From contig CALWNQ010000001.1 of assembly GCA_944382875.1 (NCBI GenBank), positions 235,843 through 299,842 of the forward strand: a stretch of DNA of 64,000 nucleotides, written 5' to 3'. Source of the stretch: an uncultured Clostridia bacterium (GTDB lineage: Bacteria; Bacillota; Clostridia; Oscillospirales; Ruminococcaceae). A program made the translations under genes and the position numbers. Under the pieces are notes generated by a model that saw only the letters and a program-made list of their open reading frames with translations, was not told the origin of the DNA and searched no databases. Of the stretch, positions 7,338 through 15,870 are shown in pieces. The stretch's first letter is position 1. The number at the start of each line of letters is the position of its first letter.

Positions 7338-8645
7338 ATGTCGATTGAAAACATCTACCGCCTGGACGGAAAAGTTCCGCTTTCCCGCGCCATCCCGCTC
7401 GGCATCCAGCATGTGTTAGCCATGTTTCTGGGAAATGTTTCGCCGCTGCTGATTATCTGCGGCATGCTGAACATGGACGTTTCGGTAAAAACCAGCCTGA
7501 TCCAGAACGCCATGTTCATCGCCGGCGTTGTCACCCTGATCCAGCTCTATCCCATCTGGAAAGTCGGCTGCCGGCTGCCGGTTGTCATGGGCACCAGCTC
7601 CGGATTTATCGGAACCTGTAAGTCCATCGGCGGCACCTTTGGCTACGGCGCAATTCTGGGCGCCTCGCTGACCGGCGCGATTCTGGAAATCATCCTCGGT
7701 TTCTTTATCAAACCGCTGAAAAAGCTGTTCCCGCCCGTTGTCACCAGCCTGGTCATCATGTCCATCGGTCTGTCGCTGCTGCCGGTTGGCATCAACTATT
7801 TTGCAGGCGGTTCCGGTGCTGCGGACTTCGGCCACTGGAAACATCTGCTGGTCGGCTTTATTGTGGTTGTAGTGATTGTAGTGCTCAAGCAGTTCACCCG
7901 CGGATTTCTGAGCATCTCCTCCGTTTTGATTGGCATTGCGGTGGGATACATTGTCGCCATCTGCCTGGGCATGGTTGACTTTACTCAGGTAAAGGAAGCC
8001 GCATGGATCAGCCTGCCCAAACCGGTTTTCCTGATGGAAAATATGAAGCTCGAATTCCACTGGCAGGCAATGATCGCGATGGCCATTATGTTCGTTGCAA
8101 CCGCGGTAGAAACCGTCGGCGACATCTCCGGCATTACCAACGGCGGTCTCGACCGTGAGCCTTCCAATCAGGAGCTGTCCGGCGGTGTTATCGCCGACGG
8201 TGTCGGAAGCCTGATTGCTGCGCTGTTCGGTGTCCTGCCGAACACCTCGTTCAGCCAGAATGTCGGCCTGATTACCGTTACCAAGGTTGTCAACCGGTTC
8301 TGCATTATGACCGGCGCTGTTTTCCTGATCCTCTGCGGATTTATTCCCAAACTTTCCGCCATTTTCTCGGTCATGCCCCAGTCGGTGCTGGGCGGCGCGG
8401 CTGTGATTATGTTTGCCATGATTCTGGTCAGCGGCATGCAGTCACTCCAGCGGGAAAAGCTGGACGGCCGGAACAGCATGATTGTAGCACTGGCGCTCGG
8501 ACTCGGTGTTGGAATCGGTATGGTTCCCAGCGCGCTGGATCAGATGCCAGCCTGGGTGGGACAGATCTTTGCCCAGAACGGCATTATCATGACCTTTGTC
8601 ATCGCAACGGTTTTAAACCTCATTCTTCCCAAAGACAAAAACTGA
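7338..8645 (+). CDS. pbuX: Uracil/xanthine-type purine permease (NCS2 family)
   Basis: A 435-residue membrane transporter with about 12-14 hydrophobic segments. The N-terminal PLGIQHVLAMFLGNVSPLLI and the central motif FVATAVETVGDISG followed by DGVGSLIAALFGVLPNTSFSQNVGLI are NCS2 signatures; the glutamate in TAVETVGD is the substrate-binding residue in the family. Members import xanthine, guanine or uracil with protons. The guanine riboswitch 97 bases upstream, with C at the specificity position, points to a purine (xanthine/guanine) rather than uracil, and the divergent xpt would use imported xanthine. The ATG is eight bases after AAGGAG (7325-7330), which lies in a possible sequestering hairpin. 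The symbol follows function and context; close paralogues exist. Confidence 0.9.
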   Translation: MSIENIYRLDGKVPLSRAIPLGIQHVLAMFLGNVSPLLIICGMLNMDVSVKTSLIQNAMFIAGVVTLIQLYPIWKVGCRLPVVMGTSSGFIGTCKSIGGTFGYGAILGASLTGAILEIILGFFIKPLKKLFPPVVTSLVIMSIGLSLLPVGINYFAGGSGAADFGHWKHLLVGFIVVVVIVVLKQFTRGFLSISSVLIGIAVGYIVAICLGMVDFTQVKEAAWISLPKPVFLMENMKLEFHWQAMIAMAIMFVATAVETVGDISGITNGGLDREPSNQELSGGVIADGVGSLIAALFGVLPNTSFSQNVGLITVTKVVNRFCIMTGAVFLILCGFIPKLSAIFSVMPQSVLGGAAVIMFAMILVSGMQSLQREKLDGRNSMIVALALGLGVGIGMVPSALDQMPAWVGQIFAQNGIIMTFVIATVLNLILPKDKN

Positions 8646-8663
8646 ATTTGACAGGATTCCCGG

Positions 8664-8703
8664 GGCTGTCTGTAATGCTGGGCGCATTGCAGGCAGCCTT
8701 TTC
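8664..8703 (+). terminator. Rho-independent terminator after the permease
   Basis: GGCTGTCTGTAATG (8664-8677) pairs with CATTGCAGGCAGCC (8685-8698), followed by TTTTC. Confidence 0.85.
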
Positions 8704-8735
8704 GCATAAAATACTCCCAAAAAGCGCGTAGGTTA

Positions 8736-8764
8736 TCGACAAGGCTCCGCCTTTTTGATACAAT
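8736..8764 (+). promoter_or_regulatory. Promoter of the importer/molybdenum-hydroxylase operon
   Basis: TCGACA (8736-8741), 17 bases, TACAAT (8759-8764), 23 bases before the start codon of the binding protein. No terminator is seen from here to 15770, so all seven genes are probably one transcript. Confidence 0.65.
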
Positions 8765-8787
8765 AAAATTGAAAGGAATGGTCGTTT

Positions 8788-9879
8788 ATGAAATGTAAAT
8801 CCCTGCTCTCCCTGCTGCTGGCATCGGTGCTGGCCCTGTCCGCTCTAACCGGATGCGGCGGAACGGAATCTTCCTCCGAAGCAGAAAACTCCGTTGTTTC
8901 GGAAGAAAGTGCGGATGTCTCCTCCGAAGAAAGCAAAGCGGAATCCTCCGCTGAAACTGTCGGTGAAATCACCTTTACCGATCACGCCGGACGAACTGTC
9001 ACCCTTAACGCTCCCGCTGAAAAGGTTGTTTCGGTTTATTACCTCTCCACCTCGCTGCTGGCTGCCATCGGCGCTGAGGACAAGCTGGTCGGCATTGAAA
9101 TGAAGGCGGAAACCCGCCCTCTTTACACCGAAGCGTTTCCGGAACTGCTCGAACTGCCCGCAGTTGGCTCCGGCAAAGGCGTGAATGTAGAAGAAACCGC
9201 GGCACTCGAACCGGATCTAGTTGTCCTCCCTTTAAAGCTGAAAGATTCCGTGGAACAGTTTGAAGCGCTGGATATCCCGGTTGCCGTCATTGACCCGGAA
9301 ACCATGCCCACTTTCCTGGAAACTGTAGAAATGCTGGGTCTCGCCACCGGTTGTGAGGAAAAGGCGGAACAGCTGGTTTCCTATTATAACGAAGTCATGG
9401 AAGATGTTTCCTCCCGCACTGCGGATCTCACCGACAAGCCCTCCGTTTATATCGCAGGCAGTGACATGCTCCGAACCGCCGGTTCCGGCATGTATCAGAA
9501 CGACCTGATTGAAATGGCGGGCGGCGTCAATGCTGCGGCTTCGATCGACAGCGACCAGTGGGCGGACATCACCGCAGAAGAGCTGGTTGGATGGAACCCC
9601 GATAAAATTTTCCTCGTTTCGTACAGCGACTACACCCGGGACGAATTCCTGGCCGATGAACGGTTTGCAAGCCTTTCCGCTGTGCAGGACGCAGATAACA
9701 GCGTTGCGATTTTCCCCGGCGAAACCGAAGCCTGGGATTACCCGACCGCGTCCAGCGTACTGGGCATCCTGTGGCTGGCAAATCAGCTTCACCCGGATGT
9801 CGTCACTGCGGAAGAAGTGGAAACCGCCGCTTCGGAATTCTATCAGACTTACTTTGGTATCGACTACACCGCGGAATAA
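8788..9879 (+). CDS. ABC importer substrate-binding lipoprotein (FecB/BtuF fold)
   Basis: The 363-residue protein begins with a lipoprotein signal peptide whose lipobox LTGC places the lipidated cysteine at residue 23, followed by a Ser/Glu-rich linker to about residue 55. The rest is a type II (helical-backbone) periplasmic-binding-protein domain: ITFTDHAGRTVTLNAPAEKVVS is the usual opening of Fe-siderophore, cobalamin, haem or molybdate binders, and NPDKIFLVS lies in the second lobe. It would be anchored on the outer face of the membrane and feed the FecCD permease and ATPase just downstream. The operon continues into a molybdenum hydroxylase, so molybdate/tungstate is an attractive ligand (as for MolBCA of Haemophilus), but a metal chelate or the enzyme's organic substrate is also possible. 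Confidence 0.88.
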   Translation: MKCKSLLSLLLASVLALSALTGCGGTESSSEAENSVVSEESADVSSEESKAESSAETVGEITFTDHAGRTVTLNAPAEKVVSVYYLSTSLLAAIGAEDKLVGIEMKAETRPLYTEAFPELLELPAVGSGKGVNVEETAALEPDLVVLPLKLKDSVEQFEALDIPVAVIDPETMPTFLETVEMLGLATGCEEKAEQLVSYYNEVMEDVSSRTADLTDKPSVYIAGSDMLRTAGSGMYQNDLIEMAGGVNAAASIDSDQWADITAEELVGWNPDKIFLVSYSDYTRDEFLADERFASLSAVQDADNSVAIFPGETEAWDYPTASSVLGILWLANQLHPDVVTAEEVETAASEFYQTYFGIDYTAE

Positions 9880-9900
9880 ATCATAAAGGAGGGACGAGCA

Positions 9901-10890
9901 TTGCGCAAGCGCTTCTGGGCCATTCTGGCCATTTGGGCGGGGATGCTCGTCCTTTCGGCCTGTATCGGACGATACTTTCTCTCTCCTGCTGAAATTTTGG
10001 AGATTCTTCTGGGAAATCCCCCTACCAAAACGGCGGCATCCGTTTTCTGGAGTATCCGATTTCCACGAGTGGTGCTGACGGCCGTCAGCGGCGGCGCGCT
10101 AGCACTAGCCGGGATGGTGTTCCAAACTGTCTTTGCCAACCCGCTCGTTTCGCCGGATGTGCTCGGTGTTACAAGCGGCTGTTCGGTAGGTGCAGTGTTC
10201 GCGCTGCTCTTTCTACCCGGCTGGATGATGCCGTTCTGTGCCTTTGCCGCTGGGATTTTCGTGGTGATGTTTGCACTGTGGCTCGCATCCTTTGTCCGAC
10301 ACAACCGCGTTTTGGGGTTGGTGCTGGCTGGAATTGTGGTGGGAAGCGCCTCCTCGGCAGTGCTGATGCTGCTCAAATTCCTGGCTGATCCCGAAAGGCA
10401 GCTTGCTTCCATCGAATACTGGCTGATGGGAAGCTTCCAGAATGTCAGCGGCTGGGAACAAACTGCCGCCGTCACAGTGCTTACCTTGCCTGCTGCACTG
10501 CTTCTCTACGGCAGCCGGTTTCGAATCAAGCTCCTTTCCCTTGGTGACGAGCAGGCACAGAGCCTTGGCATCCGGCCCGGCCTGGTGCGGCTGCTTGCAG
10601 TGGGGTGTTCCACCGTTCTGGTAGCGGCGGTGGTATCGGCGGCAGGCGTTGTGAGCTGGATTGGGCTGCTTGCCCCGCACATTCTCCGGCTTTGCGGTGA
10701 AAAAGATATTACAAAAAGTATTGGAGGGTGTTTCTTTACTGGTGGTATTCTCCTGATGGCAGCGGATCTCTGCGCTCGGGCCCTTTCCACCGTAGAAATC
10801 CCGGTAAGCATCTTTACTTCGCTGTTCGGAGCAGTATTCCTCTGCGGTCTGTTGCTGCGGACAGAAAAACAGAAAGGCGGACAGGGATGA
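9901..10890 (+). CDS. ABC importer permease, FecCD/BtuC family
   Basis: A 329-residue protein with about nine to ten membrane segments. RFPRVVLTAVSGGALALAGMVFQTVFANPLVSPDVLGV (read here in parts) is the FecCD/BtuC signature region near residues 53-90, and VVSWIGLLAPHILR near residue 250 is the coupling segment that contacts the ATPase. Such permeases work as homodimers in type II importers for siderophores, cobalamin, haem or molybdate. The start is TTG, seven bases after AAGGAGGG (9886-9893); no ATG is available. The stop codon overlaps the ATPase start (ATGA), indicating translational coupling. Confidence 0.92.
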   Translation: MRKRFWAILAIWAGMLVLSACIGRYFLSPAEILEILLGNPPTKTAASVFWSIRFPRVVLTAVSGGALALAGMVFQTVFANPLVSPDVLGVTSGCSVGAVFALLFLPGWMMPFCAFAAGIFVVMFALWLASFVRHNRVLGLVLAGIVVGSASSAVLMLLKFLADPERQLASIEYWLMGSFQNVSGWEQTAAVTVLTLPAALLLYGSRFRIKLLSLGDEQAQSLGIRPGLVRLLAVGCSTVLVAAVVSAAGVVSWIGLLAPHILRLCGEKDITKSIGGCFFTGGILLMAADLCARALSTVEIPVSIFTSLFGAVFLCGLLLRTEKQKGGQG

Positions 10891-11663
10891 TGGGATTATC
10901 CGTGGAAAACCTCTCGGTATCTCTCGCCGGGAAAAAGATTCTCGATCAAGTCAGCTTTGCTCTCCCGGAAGAAGGTATCTTTTTTCTGCTGGGACCAAAT
11001 GGCGCAGGAAAATCCACCCTGCTCCGCGCTATCTGCGGCCTGATTCCAGCTGATTCCGGCAACATTTGCTGGAACGCACAGCCGATTTCAAAGCTTTCTC
11101 CACAGGAAATTGCAAAACAAATTGGATATCTTCCGCAAAATATACAATCTGTTGAAATGACTGCGGAGGAATTTGCCATGCTGGGTGCAGCACCCTATCT
11201 GAAATGGGGAGAAGTCCCCTGTGAATTACACCGCAGACAGGCAGAAGCAGCACTGGAGCTGCTGGGGATTTCCCATCTGGCCAAACGGCAACTCAACCGG
11301 ATGAGCGGCGGCGAACGGCAGCTAACAGCACTGGCCCGTGCCCTTGTCCAGAATGCCCCGCTCCTTCTCCTGGATGAACCAACCGCCAGCCTGGATGTTA
11401 AACGGCAGCAGGATTTTCTCCAAACGCTGCAAAAGGTAGTCAAAAGGGGACAAAAAGCGGCACTGTTAAGCGTCCACGATCCCAATCTGGCGTTAACCTA
11501 CGGCGATAGAGTGCTGGTTCTCCGAAATGGAAAAATAAAACTGCTGTCCGCATCGCCCAATTTTGGGGAACAGCTTTGTCAAATACTCAAGCCGCTCTAC
11601 GGAGACAATTTCACCCTGTCAGCGGACGGATATTTTTACTGGAAAACCGAAAGGAGGCTGTAA
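10887..11663 (+). CDS. ABC importer ATPase, FecE/BtuD type
   Basis: The 258-residue cytosolic ATPase energises the FecCD-type importer. Walker A is GPNGAGKST near residue 37, the Q-loop lies in IGYLPQNIQ, the signature is MSGGERQ, Walker B with the catalytic glutamate is LLLLDEPTASLD, and the switch histidine is in LSVHDPNLA. The ATG overlaps the stop of the permease by four bases. Length and motif order are complete. The next gene follows after one base with its own AAGGAGG, so the importer and the molybdenum hydroxylase are one operon, which is the main clue to function. Confidence 0.92.
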   Translation: MMGLSVENLSVSLAGKKILDQVSFALPEEGIFFLLGPNGAGKSTLLRAICGLIPADSGNICWNAQPISKLSPQEIAKQIGYLPQNIQSVEMTAEEFAMLGAAPYLKWGEVPCELHRRQAEAALELLGISHLAKRQLNRMSGGERQLTALARALVQNAPLLLLDEPTASLDVKRQQDFLQTLQKVVKRGQKAALLSVHDPNLALTYGDRVLVLRNGKIKLLSASPNFGEQLCQILKPLYGDNFTLSADGYFYWKTERRL

Positions 11664-11664
11664 C

Positions 11665-12432
11665 TTGTTTACGGTACAACAGTATGTAAAAGTTTCTTCG
11701 CTGGAAGAAGCCTATACGCTCAATCAAAAGAAAAGCAGCGCCGTTTTAGGCGGCGGATGCTGGATGAAAATGGGAAAACGCCGCATCGGCACCCTCATCG
11801 ACCTATCCGGTTTAGGACTGGACACCATTGAGGAAACGGAAGATTCCTTTATCCTGGGCGCTATGGTCACGCTGCGGCAGATGGAAACCGATGCCCGGCT
11901 GAAAACGACCTTTGGCTCTGGCTTTGCCGATATGGTACGGCATATTGTAGGAGTGCAGTTCCGCAACTGCGCCACATTAGGCGGAAGCCTGTATTCCCGG
12001 TTCGGCTTTTCCGATATCCTCACCTGGCTGCTGGCTTTGGACTGTGACGTGGAACTGGCGGGCGCGGGAATCATTCCCCTTGCCCAGTATGCCGCAACGC
12101 CCTATGACCGGGATGTACTGGCCCGAGTCATTGTCCATAAAACCAGCCGGAAAGCGGTTTACGAAAGCTTCCGCAACACCGAAACAGATATCCCTGTCCT
12201 AACCTGCGCCGCTTCCTCCTTAAATGGAGATTTGCGGCTGGTCATAGGCGGACGGCCCATGCGGGCGCTGACGGTGGATGGATTGGCTCTGACCAAATCC
12301 ATGGAAACCATTGTGGAAAAAGCCCAGAGCCTGCCTTTTGGCAGCAATATGCGTGCCAGTGCTCAATACCGCCGGCATCTGGCTGGAGTTCTGGTAAAAC
12401 GGGCGGTATTGCGTCTGCGGGAGGTGGAATGA
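11665..12432 (+). CDS. Molybdenum hydroxylase FAD-binding subunit (XdhB/CoxM type)
   Basis: At 255 residues this is the medium subunit of a xanthine-dehydrogenase-family enzyme and passes electrons from the Fe-S subunit to FAD and NAD or another acceptor. The PCMH-type flavin domain shows AVLGGGCWMKMGKR near residue 25, where a canonical subunit has a GGT motif, and RNCATLGGSLYSRFGFSD near residue 97, the second FAD-binding loop. The C-terminal domain is shorter than in typical 280-300-residue homologues. The start is TTG, seven bases after AAGGAGG (11651-11657); ATG alternatives are internal. The stop overlaps the next start. The GGGCW variation of the first FAD motif is worth noting. Confidence 0.85.
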   Translation: MFTVQQYVKVSSLEEAYTLNQKKSSAVLGGGCWMKMGKRRIGTLIDLSGLGLDTIEETEDSFILGAMVTLRQMETDARLKTTFGSGFADMVRHIVGVQFRNCATLGGSLYSRFGFSDILTWLLALDCDVELAGAGIIPLAQYAATPYDRDVLARVIVHKTSRKAVYESFRNTETDIPVLTCAASSLNGDLRLVIGGRPMRALTVDGLALTKSMETIVEKAQSLPFGSNMRASAQYRRHLAGVLVKRAVLRLREVE

Positions 12433-12896
12433 TGCAGATTACAGTGACAATCAACGGAAAGAAATACACCGAAGACGTAGCTCCGGATTTGGTTCTGCTG
12501 GACTTTTTGCGGGCACACGGCTGTTATTCGGTAAAACGTGGGTGTGAAACCTCCAACTGCGGCCTCTGCACCGTCCATCTGAACGGAAAACCAGTACTGT
12601 CCTGCAGTGTCCTGGCTGTCCGGGCGGACGGAAAATCCGTCACCACCCTGGAAGGCTTGCAGAAAGAAGCGGAGGAATTTGGCGGGTTTCTGGCGGATGA
12701 AGGCGGCGAACAGTGCGGTTTTTGCAGCCCCGGCTTTATCATGAACGTTCTCGCCATGGTCCGGGAACTGGAAAACCCCTCCGAACAGGAAATTCAGGAA
12801 TACCTGGCGGGGAATCTTTGCCGGTGCACCGGCTACCAGAGCCAACTGCGAGCCATTCAAAAATATCTGGCGTGGAAACAGGAGGGGACAAAATGA
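12429..12896 (+). CDS. Molybdenum hydroxylase [2Fe-2S] subunit (XdhC/CoxS type)
   Basis: A 155-residue small subunit with two [2Fe-2S] clusters. The plant-ferredoxin-type site uses C39, C44, C47 and C59 (GCETSNCGLCTV ... LSC); the second, C-terminal cluster uses C96 and C99 (QCGFC) with C131 and C133 (LCRCTGY). All eight ligands are present, so the electron path is intact. It overlaps the FAD subunit by four bases upstream and the large subunit by four bases downstream, the tight packing typical of a fixed-stoichiometry complex. Confidence 0.95.
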   Translation: MMQITVTINGKKYTEDVAPDLVLLDFLRAHGCYSVKRGCETSNCGLCTVHLNGKPVLSCSVLAVRADGKSVTTLEGLQKEAEEFGGFLADEGGEQCGFCSPGFIMNVLAMVRELENPSEQEIQEYLAGNLCRCTGYQSQLRAIQKYLAWKQEGTK

Positions 12897-15178
12897 GCTA
12901 TGTAAACAGCCGCGTCCGAAAAAAAGACGCCATGAGCCTTGTCACCGGCAAACCGGTCTACACCGGCGACCTGATTCCCCAGAACACTTTGGTGGTAAAA
13001 CTGCTCCGCAGCCCTCACGCCAACGCTTTTATTGAGGAAATCAACACCGCTGCGGCCTTAAAGGTGCCGGGGGTTGCCGCCATTTTCACCTATCAGGATG
13101 TGCCCACATCTCGGTTTACCACGGCAGGACAGACCTATCCGGAAGCCAGTCCCTATGACCGGCTGATTCTGGACAAACATCTGCGCTGCGCCGGAGACCC
13201 GGTGGCTATTATCGCCGCGGAAACCGAAGCGGCAGCCTTGAAAGCCATGAACCTAATCAAGGTGAAATACGATGTCCGGGAGCCTCTGCTGGACTTTACC
13301 AAGGCCAAGGATAATCCCATTCTGGTGCACCCGGAGGAAGATTTCAAGGCGCTGTGTCCCGTTGGCGCGGATAATCGCCGGAATCTTTGCAGCACCGATG
13401 TTTTTGAGGTGGGAAAGGTAGAGGAAGCTCTTTCCACCTGCGATGTGGTACTCACCCGCACCTACCACACCAAGGCCAACAACCAGGCCATGATGGAAAC
13501 CTTCCGCACCTACTCTTATTTGGATGAGTATGGCCGTTTAAGCCTCGTTAGTTCCACCCAGGTTCCCTTCCATGTGCGGCGGATTCTCTCCAACGCCCTG
13601 GAAATCCCCAAATCTCAGATTCGCGTTGTCAAGCCTCGCATTGGGGGCGGCTTTGGCGCCAAACAGAGCGCTGTGAGTGAAGTCTACCCCGCTTTTGTCA
13701 CATTAAAAACCGGCCGTCCAGCGGCCATTGTCTACACCCGGGAAGAATCCATGACCAACGGCTCTCCCCGGCATGAAATGCAGATGACCGTCCGCATCGG
13801 CGCAAATAAAGACGGCGTCATCAAGGCCATCGACCTTTACGCTCTGTCCAACGCCGGCGCTTATGGGGATCATGGTCCCACTACCATTGGCTTGGTAGGA
13901 CACAAGTCCCTCTCCCTTTACGGCGGCGTGGAAGCGGCACGGTTTGCCTGCGACGTGGTTTATACCAACACCATGAACGGCGGGGCGTATCGTGGCTACG
14001 GCGCGACCCAGGGCATCTACGCGGTGGAGACCGCTGTCAACGAAATGGCGGCGGCCCTGCATATGGACCCCTGCGCCATCCGGGAGAAAAACATGGTGCT
14101 GGAAGGCCAGGTGATGCGCACCTATTATAACGAAACCTGCAACAGCTGTACCCTGGACAAATGTATGGCCAAAGCCAAGGAAATGATGAATTGGCAGGAA
14201 AAATTCCCGGCAAAAGTCTTAGAAAATGGCCATATCCGCAGCGTCGGCGTGGCTATGGCCATGCAAGGCAGCGGTATTTCCGGGGTGGACATCGCCAGCG
14301 TGGAAATTCGTTTAAACGACGACGGATTTTATACTCTGTTAGTGGGCTGTACTGATATGGGAACCGGCTGTGACACCATTTTAGCCCAGATGGCGGCGGA
14401 CTGCCTCGACTGCGACATCGACCGGATTGCCGTCCGAGGCGTGGACACCGACCAGTCCCCCTATGACACCGGTTCCTACGCTTCCTCCACCACCTATGTC
14501 ACCGGTATGGCAGTAGTGAAAACCTGCGAAAAGCTCCGGGAAAAAATTCTGGAAGCCGGCGCAAAACTGTTGGATATCCCGGTGGAAGACACGGAATTTG
14601 ACGGCAAGCGGGTGTTCTGTCCCGGCAAAGACAAAGAAGTCAGCCTTTCCCAGATCGGTTACGCAAGCTTTGAGGGACACAACCGCTGTATTTCGGCCAG
14701 CGAGTCTCATTCTTCTCCTGTTTCTCCACCTCCCTTTATGGTAGGTATGGTAGAAATCGACCTGGACCCGGAAACCGGCAAAGTAGAAATTGTCGATTAC
14801 GCGGCGGCAGTGGACTGCGGCACCGTCATCAACCGGAACTTGGCCACTGTCCAGACCGAAGGCGGTATTGTACAGGGAATCGGTATGGCTCTTTTTGAGA
14901 ATATCCAGTACGATAAGTTTGGCCGGATGATGAACAATTCGTTCTTGCAATATAAAATCCCCACCCGTTTGGATGCTGGAAAAATCCGGGTGGAATTTGA
15001 AAGCAGCTATGAGCCCACCGGTCCCTTTGGCGCTAAATCTATCGGCGAGCTGGTCATCAATACCCCCGCACCTGCCATAACCAACGCCATCTATAACGCT
15101 ACCGGCTTGTATTTCCGGGAACTTCCCATTCGTCCGGAGGATATCGCCTTGGGGCTGCTGCACAAAGATGAAAATTGA
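12893..15178 (+). CDS. Molybdenum hydroxylase large (molybdopterin) subunit
   Basis: A 761-residue catalytic subunit of the xanthine dehydrogenase family, starting MSYVNSRVRKKDAM. It binds the molybdenum cofactor through GGGFGAKQS near residue 250 and AYRGYGATQG near residue 366. The catalytic base is probably E719 in AKSIGELV, equivalent to the GVGE glutamate of xanthine dehydrogenase. FRTY...RRIL near residue 200 matches the family. The active-site substitutions do not match nicotinate, CO or classical xanthine enzymes clearly enough to name a substrate; a purine or other N-heterocycle is likely. The gene overlaps its two neighbours, and the MocA-like gene that follows would supply cytosine dinucleotide cofactor, as used by many three-subunit enzymes. 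Confidence 0.9.
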   Translation: MSYVNSRVRKKDAMSLVTGKPVYTGDLIPQNTLVVKLLRSPHANAFIEEINTAAALKVPGVAAIFTYQDVPTSRFTTAGQTYPEASPYDRLILDKHLRCAGDPVAIIAAETEAAALKAMNLIKVKYDVREPLLDFTKAKDNPILVHPEEDFKALCPVGADNRRNLCSTDVFEVGKVEEALSTCDVVLTRTYHTKANNQAMMETFRTYSYLDEYGRLSLVSSTQVPFHVRRILSNALEIPKSQIRVVKPRIGGGFGAKQSAVSEVYPAFVTLKTGRPAAIVYTREESMTNGSPRHEMQMTVRIGANKDGVIKAIDLYALSNAGAYGDHGPTTIGLVGHKSLSLYGGVEAARFACDVVYTNTMNGGAYRGYGATQGIYAVETAVNEMAAALHMDPCAIREKNMVLEGQVMRTYYNETCNSCTLDKCMAKAKEMMNWQEKFPAKVLENGHIRSVGVAMAMQGSGISGVDIASVEIRLNDDGFYTLLVGCTDMGTGCDTILAQMAADCLDCDIDRIAVRGVDTDQSPYDTGSYASSTTYVTGMAVVKTCEKLREKILEAGAKLLDIPVEDTEFDGKRVFCPGKDKEVSLSQIGYASFEGHNRCISASESHSSPVSPPPFMVGMVEIDLDPETGKVEIVDYAAAVDCGTVINRNLATVQTEGGIVQGIGMALFENIQYDKFGRMMNNSFLQYKIPTRLDAGKIRVEFESSYEPTGPFGAKSIGELVINTPAPAITNAIYNATGLYFRELPIRPEDIALGLLHKDEN

Positions 15179-15770
15179 TGTGATTTTACTGGCAGGCGGC
15201 GCTTCCCGACGGTTTGCATCCGAATCCACTGAAGCAGATGGAAAAAAACTGCTGGCACAATTTAACGAGAAGCCGCTGTTTCATTACGCGTTTGATGCGG
15301 CTGATGCTGTACAGGGCTCTGCCCGGATTCTTGTTGTGACAAGAGAAGCAACTATTCGGGAAGAGGCACTCCGCAGAGGATTTTTTCCGGTAGAAGCGCC
15401 GCCGCCCGACGAAGGAATTGCCGCATCGGTTCGGGCAGGCACTACCGCTGCAAGGCCAGATGCAGCTCTATGCTTTTTTGTTTGCGATCAGCCTTTCTTT
15501 ACAGGAGAATGGCTTTGCGGCTTTTTGGAGGCATATACCCAATGTGGACTGCCGCTCGGACGGGTGAAAGCGGGCAGCCGGATGGGTTCACCGACAATTT
15601 TTTCTCCGGTGTTCCGGAAAGAACTGCTCGCCCTCTGCGGCGACGAAGGCGGACGAAGCCTGTTTAAGCGGTTCCCTTCTCAGACCTTTTTTTATGAGGT
15701 GCCGGATAGGGTGCTGGATGATTATGATTATCCCTGGAAAATGCAACTTTCTTCGAAAACGCATGAATAA
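15168..15770 (+). CDS. Molybdenum cofactor nucleotidyltransferase (MocA/MobA-like)
   Basis: The 200-residue cytosolic protein has the NTP-transferase fold: LLAGGASRRF at residues 7-16, a GKKLLAQF segment with the conserved lysines, and FVCDQPFF near residue 105, the DxP metal/substrate motif. MocA transfers CMP, and MobA GMP, to molybdopterin before it is inserted into hydroxylases or reductases. Its start lies inside the end of the large-subunit gene (11-base overlap), which ties it to that enzyme. MocA is favoured over MobA because the partner is a xanthine-dehydrogenase-family hydroxylase. It is the last gene of the operon; no strong terminator follows before the next promoter at 15797. 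Confidence 0.85.
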   Translation: MKIDVILLAGGASRRFASESTEADGKKLLAQFNEKPLFHYAFDAADAVQGSARILVVTREATIREEALRRGFFPVEAPPPDEGIAASVRAGTTAARPDAALCFFVCDQPFFTGEWLCGFLEAYTQCGLPLGRVKAGSRMGSPTIFSPVFRKELLALCGDEGGRSLFKRFPSQTFFYEVPDRVLDDYDYPWKMQLSSKTHE

Positions 15771-15796
15771 ATTTGTCAAATCTATATTCTTTTTGA

Positions 15797-15825
15797 TTGA
15801 CCTTTGGAAAAAAACGTGCTATAGT
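15797..15825 (+). promoter_or_regulatory. Promoter of the GntR regulator
   Basis: TTGACC (15797-15802), 17 bases, TATAGT (15820-15825). The repeats GAATATAGATGAATATTGAT (15827-15846) overlap the start of transcription and may be an autoregulatory operator. Confidence 0.75.
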
Positions 15826-15870
15826 GAATATAGATGAATATTGATGCAACAGGGAGAACAGGTGAAAAAA

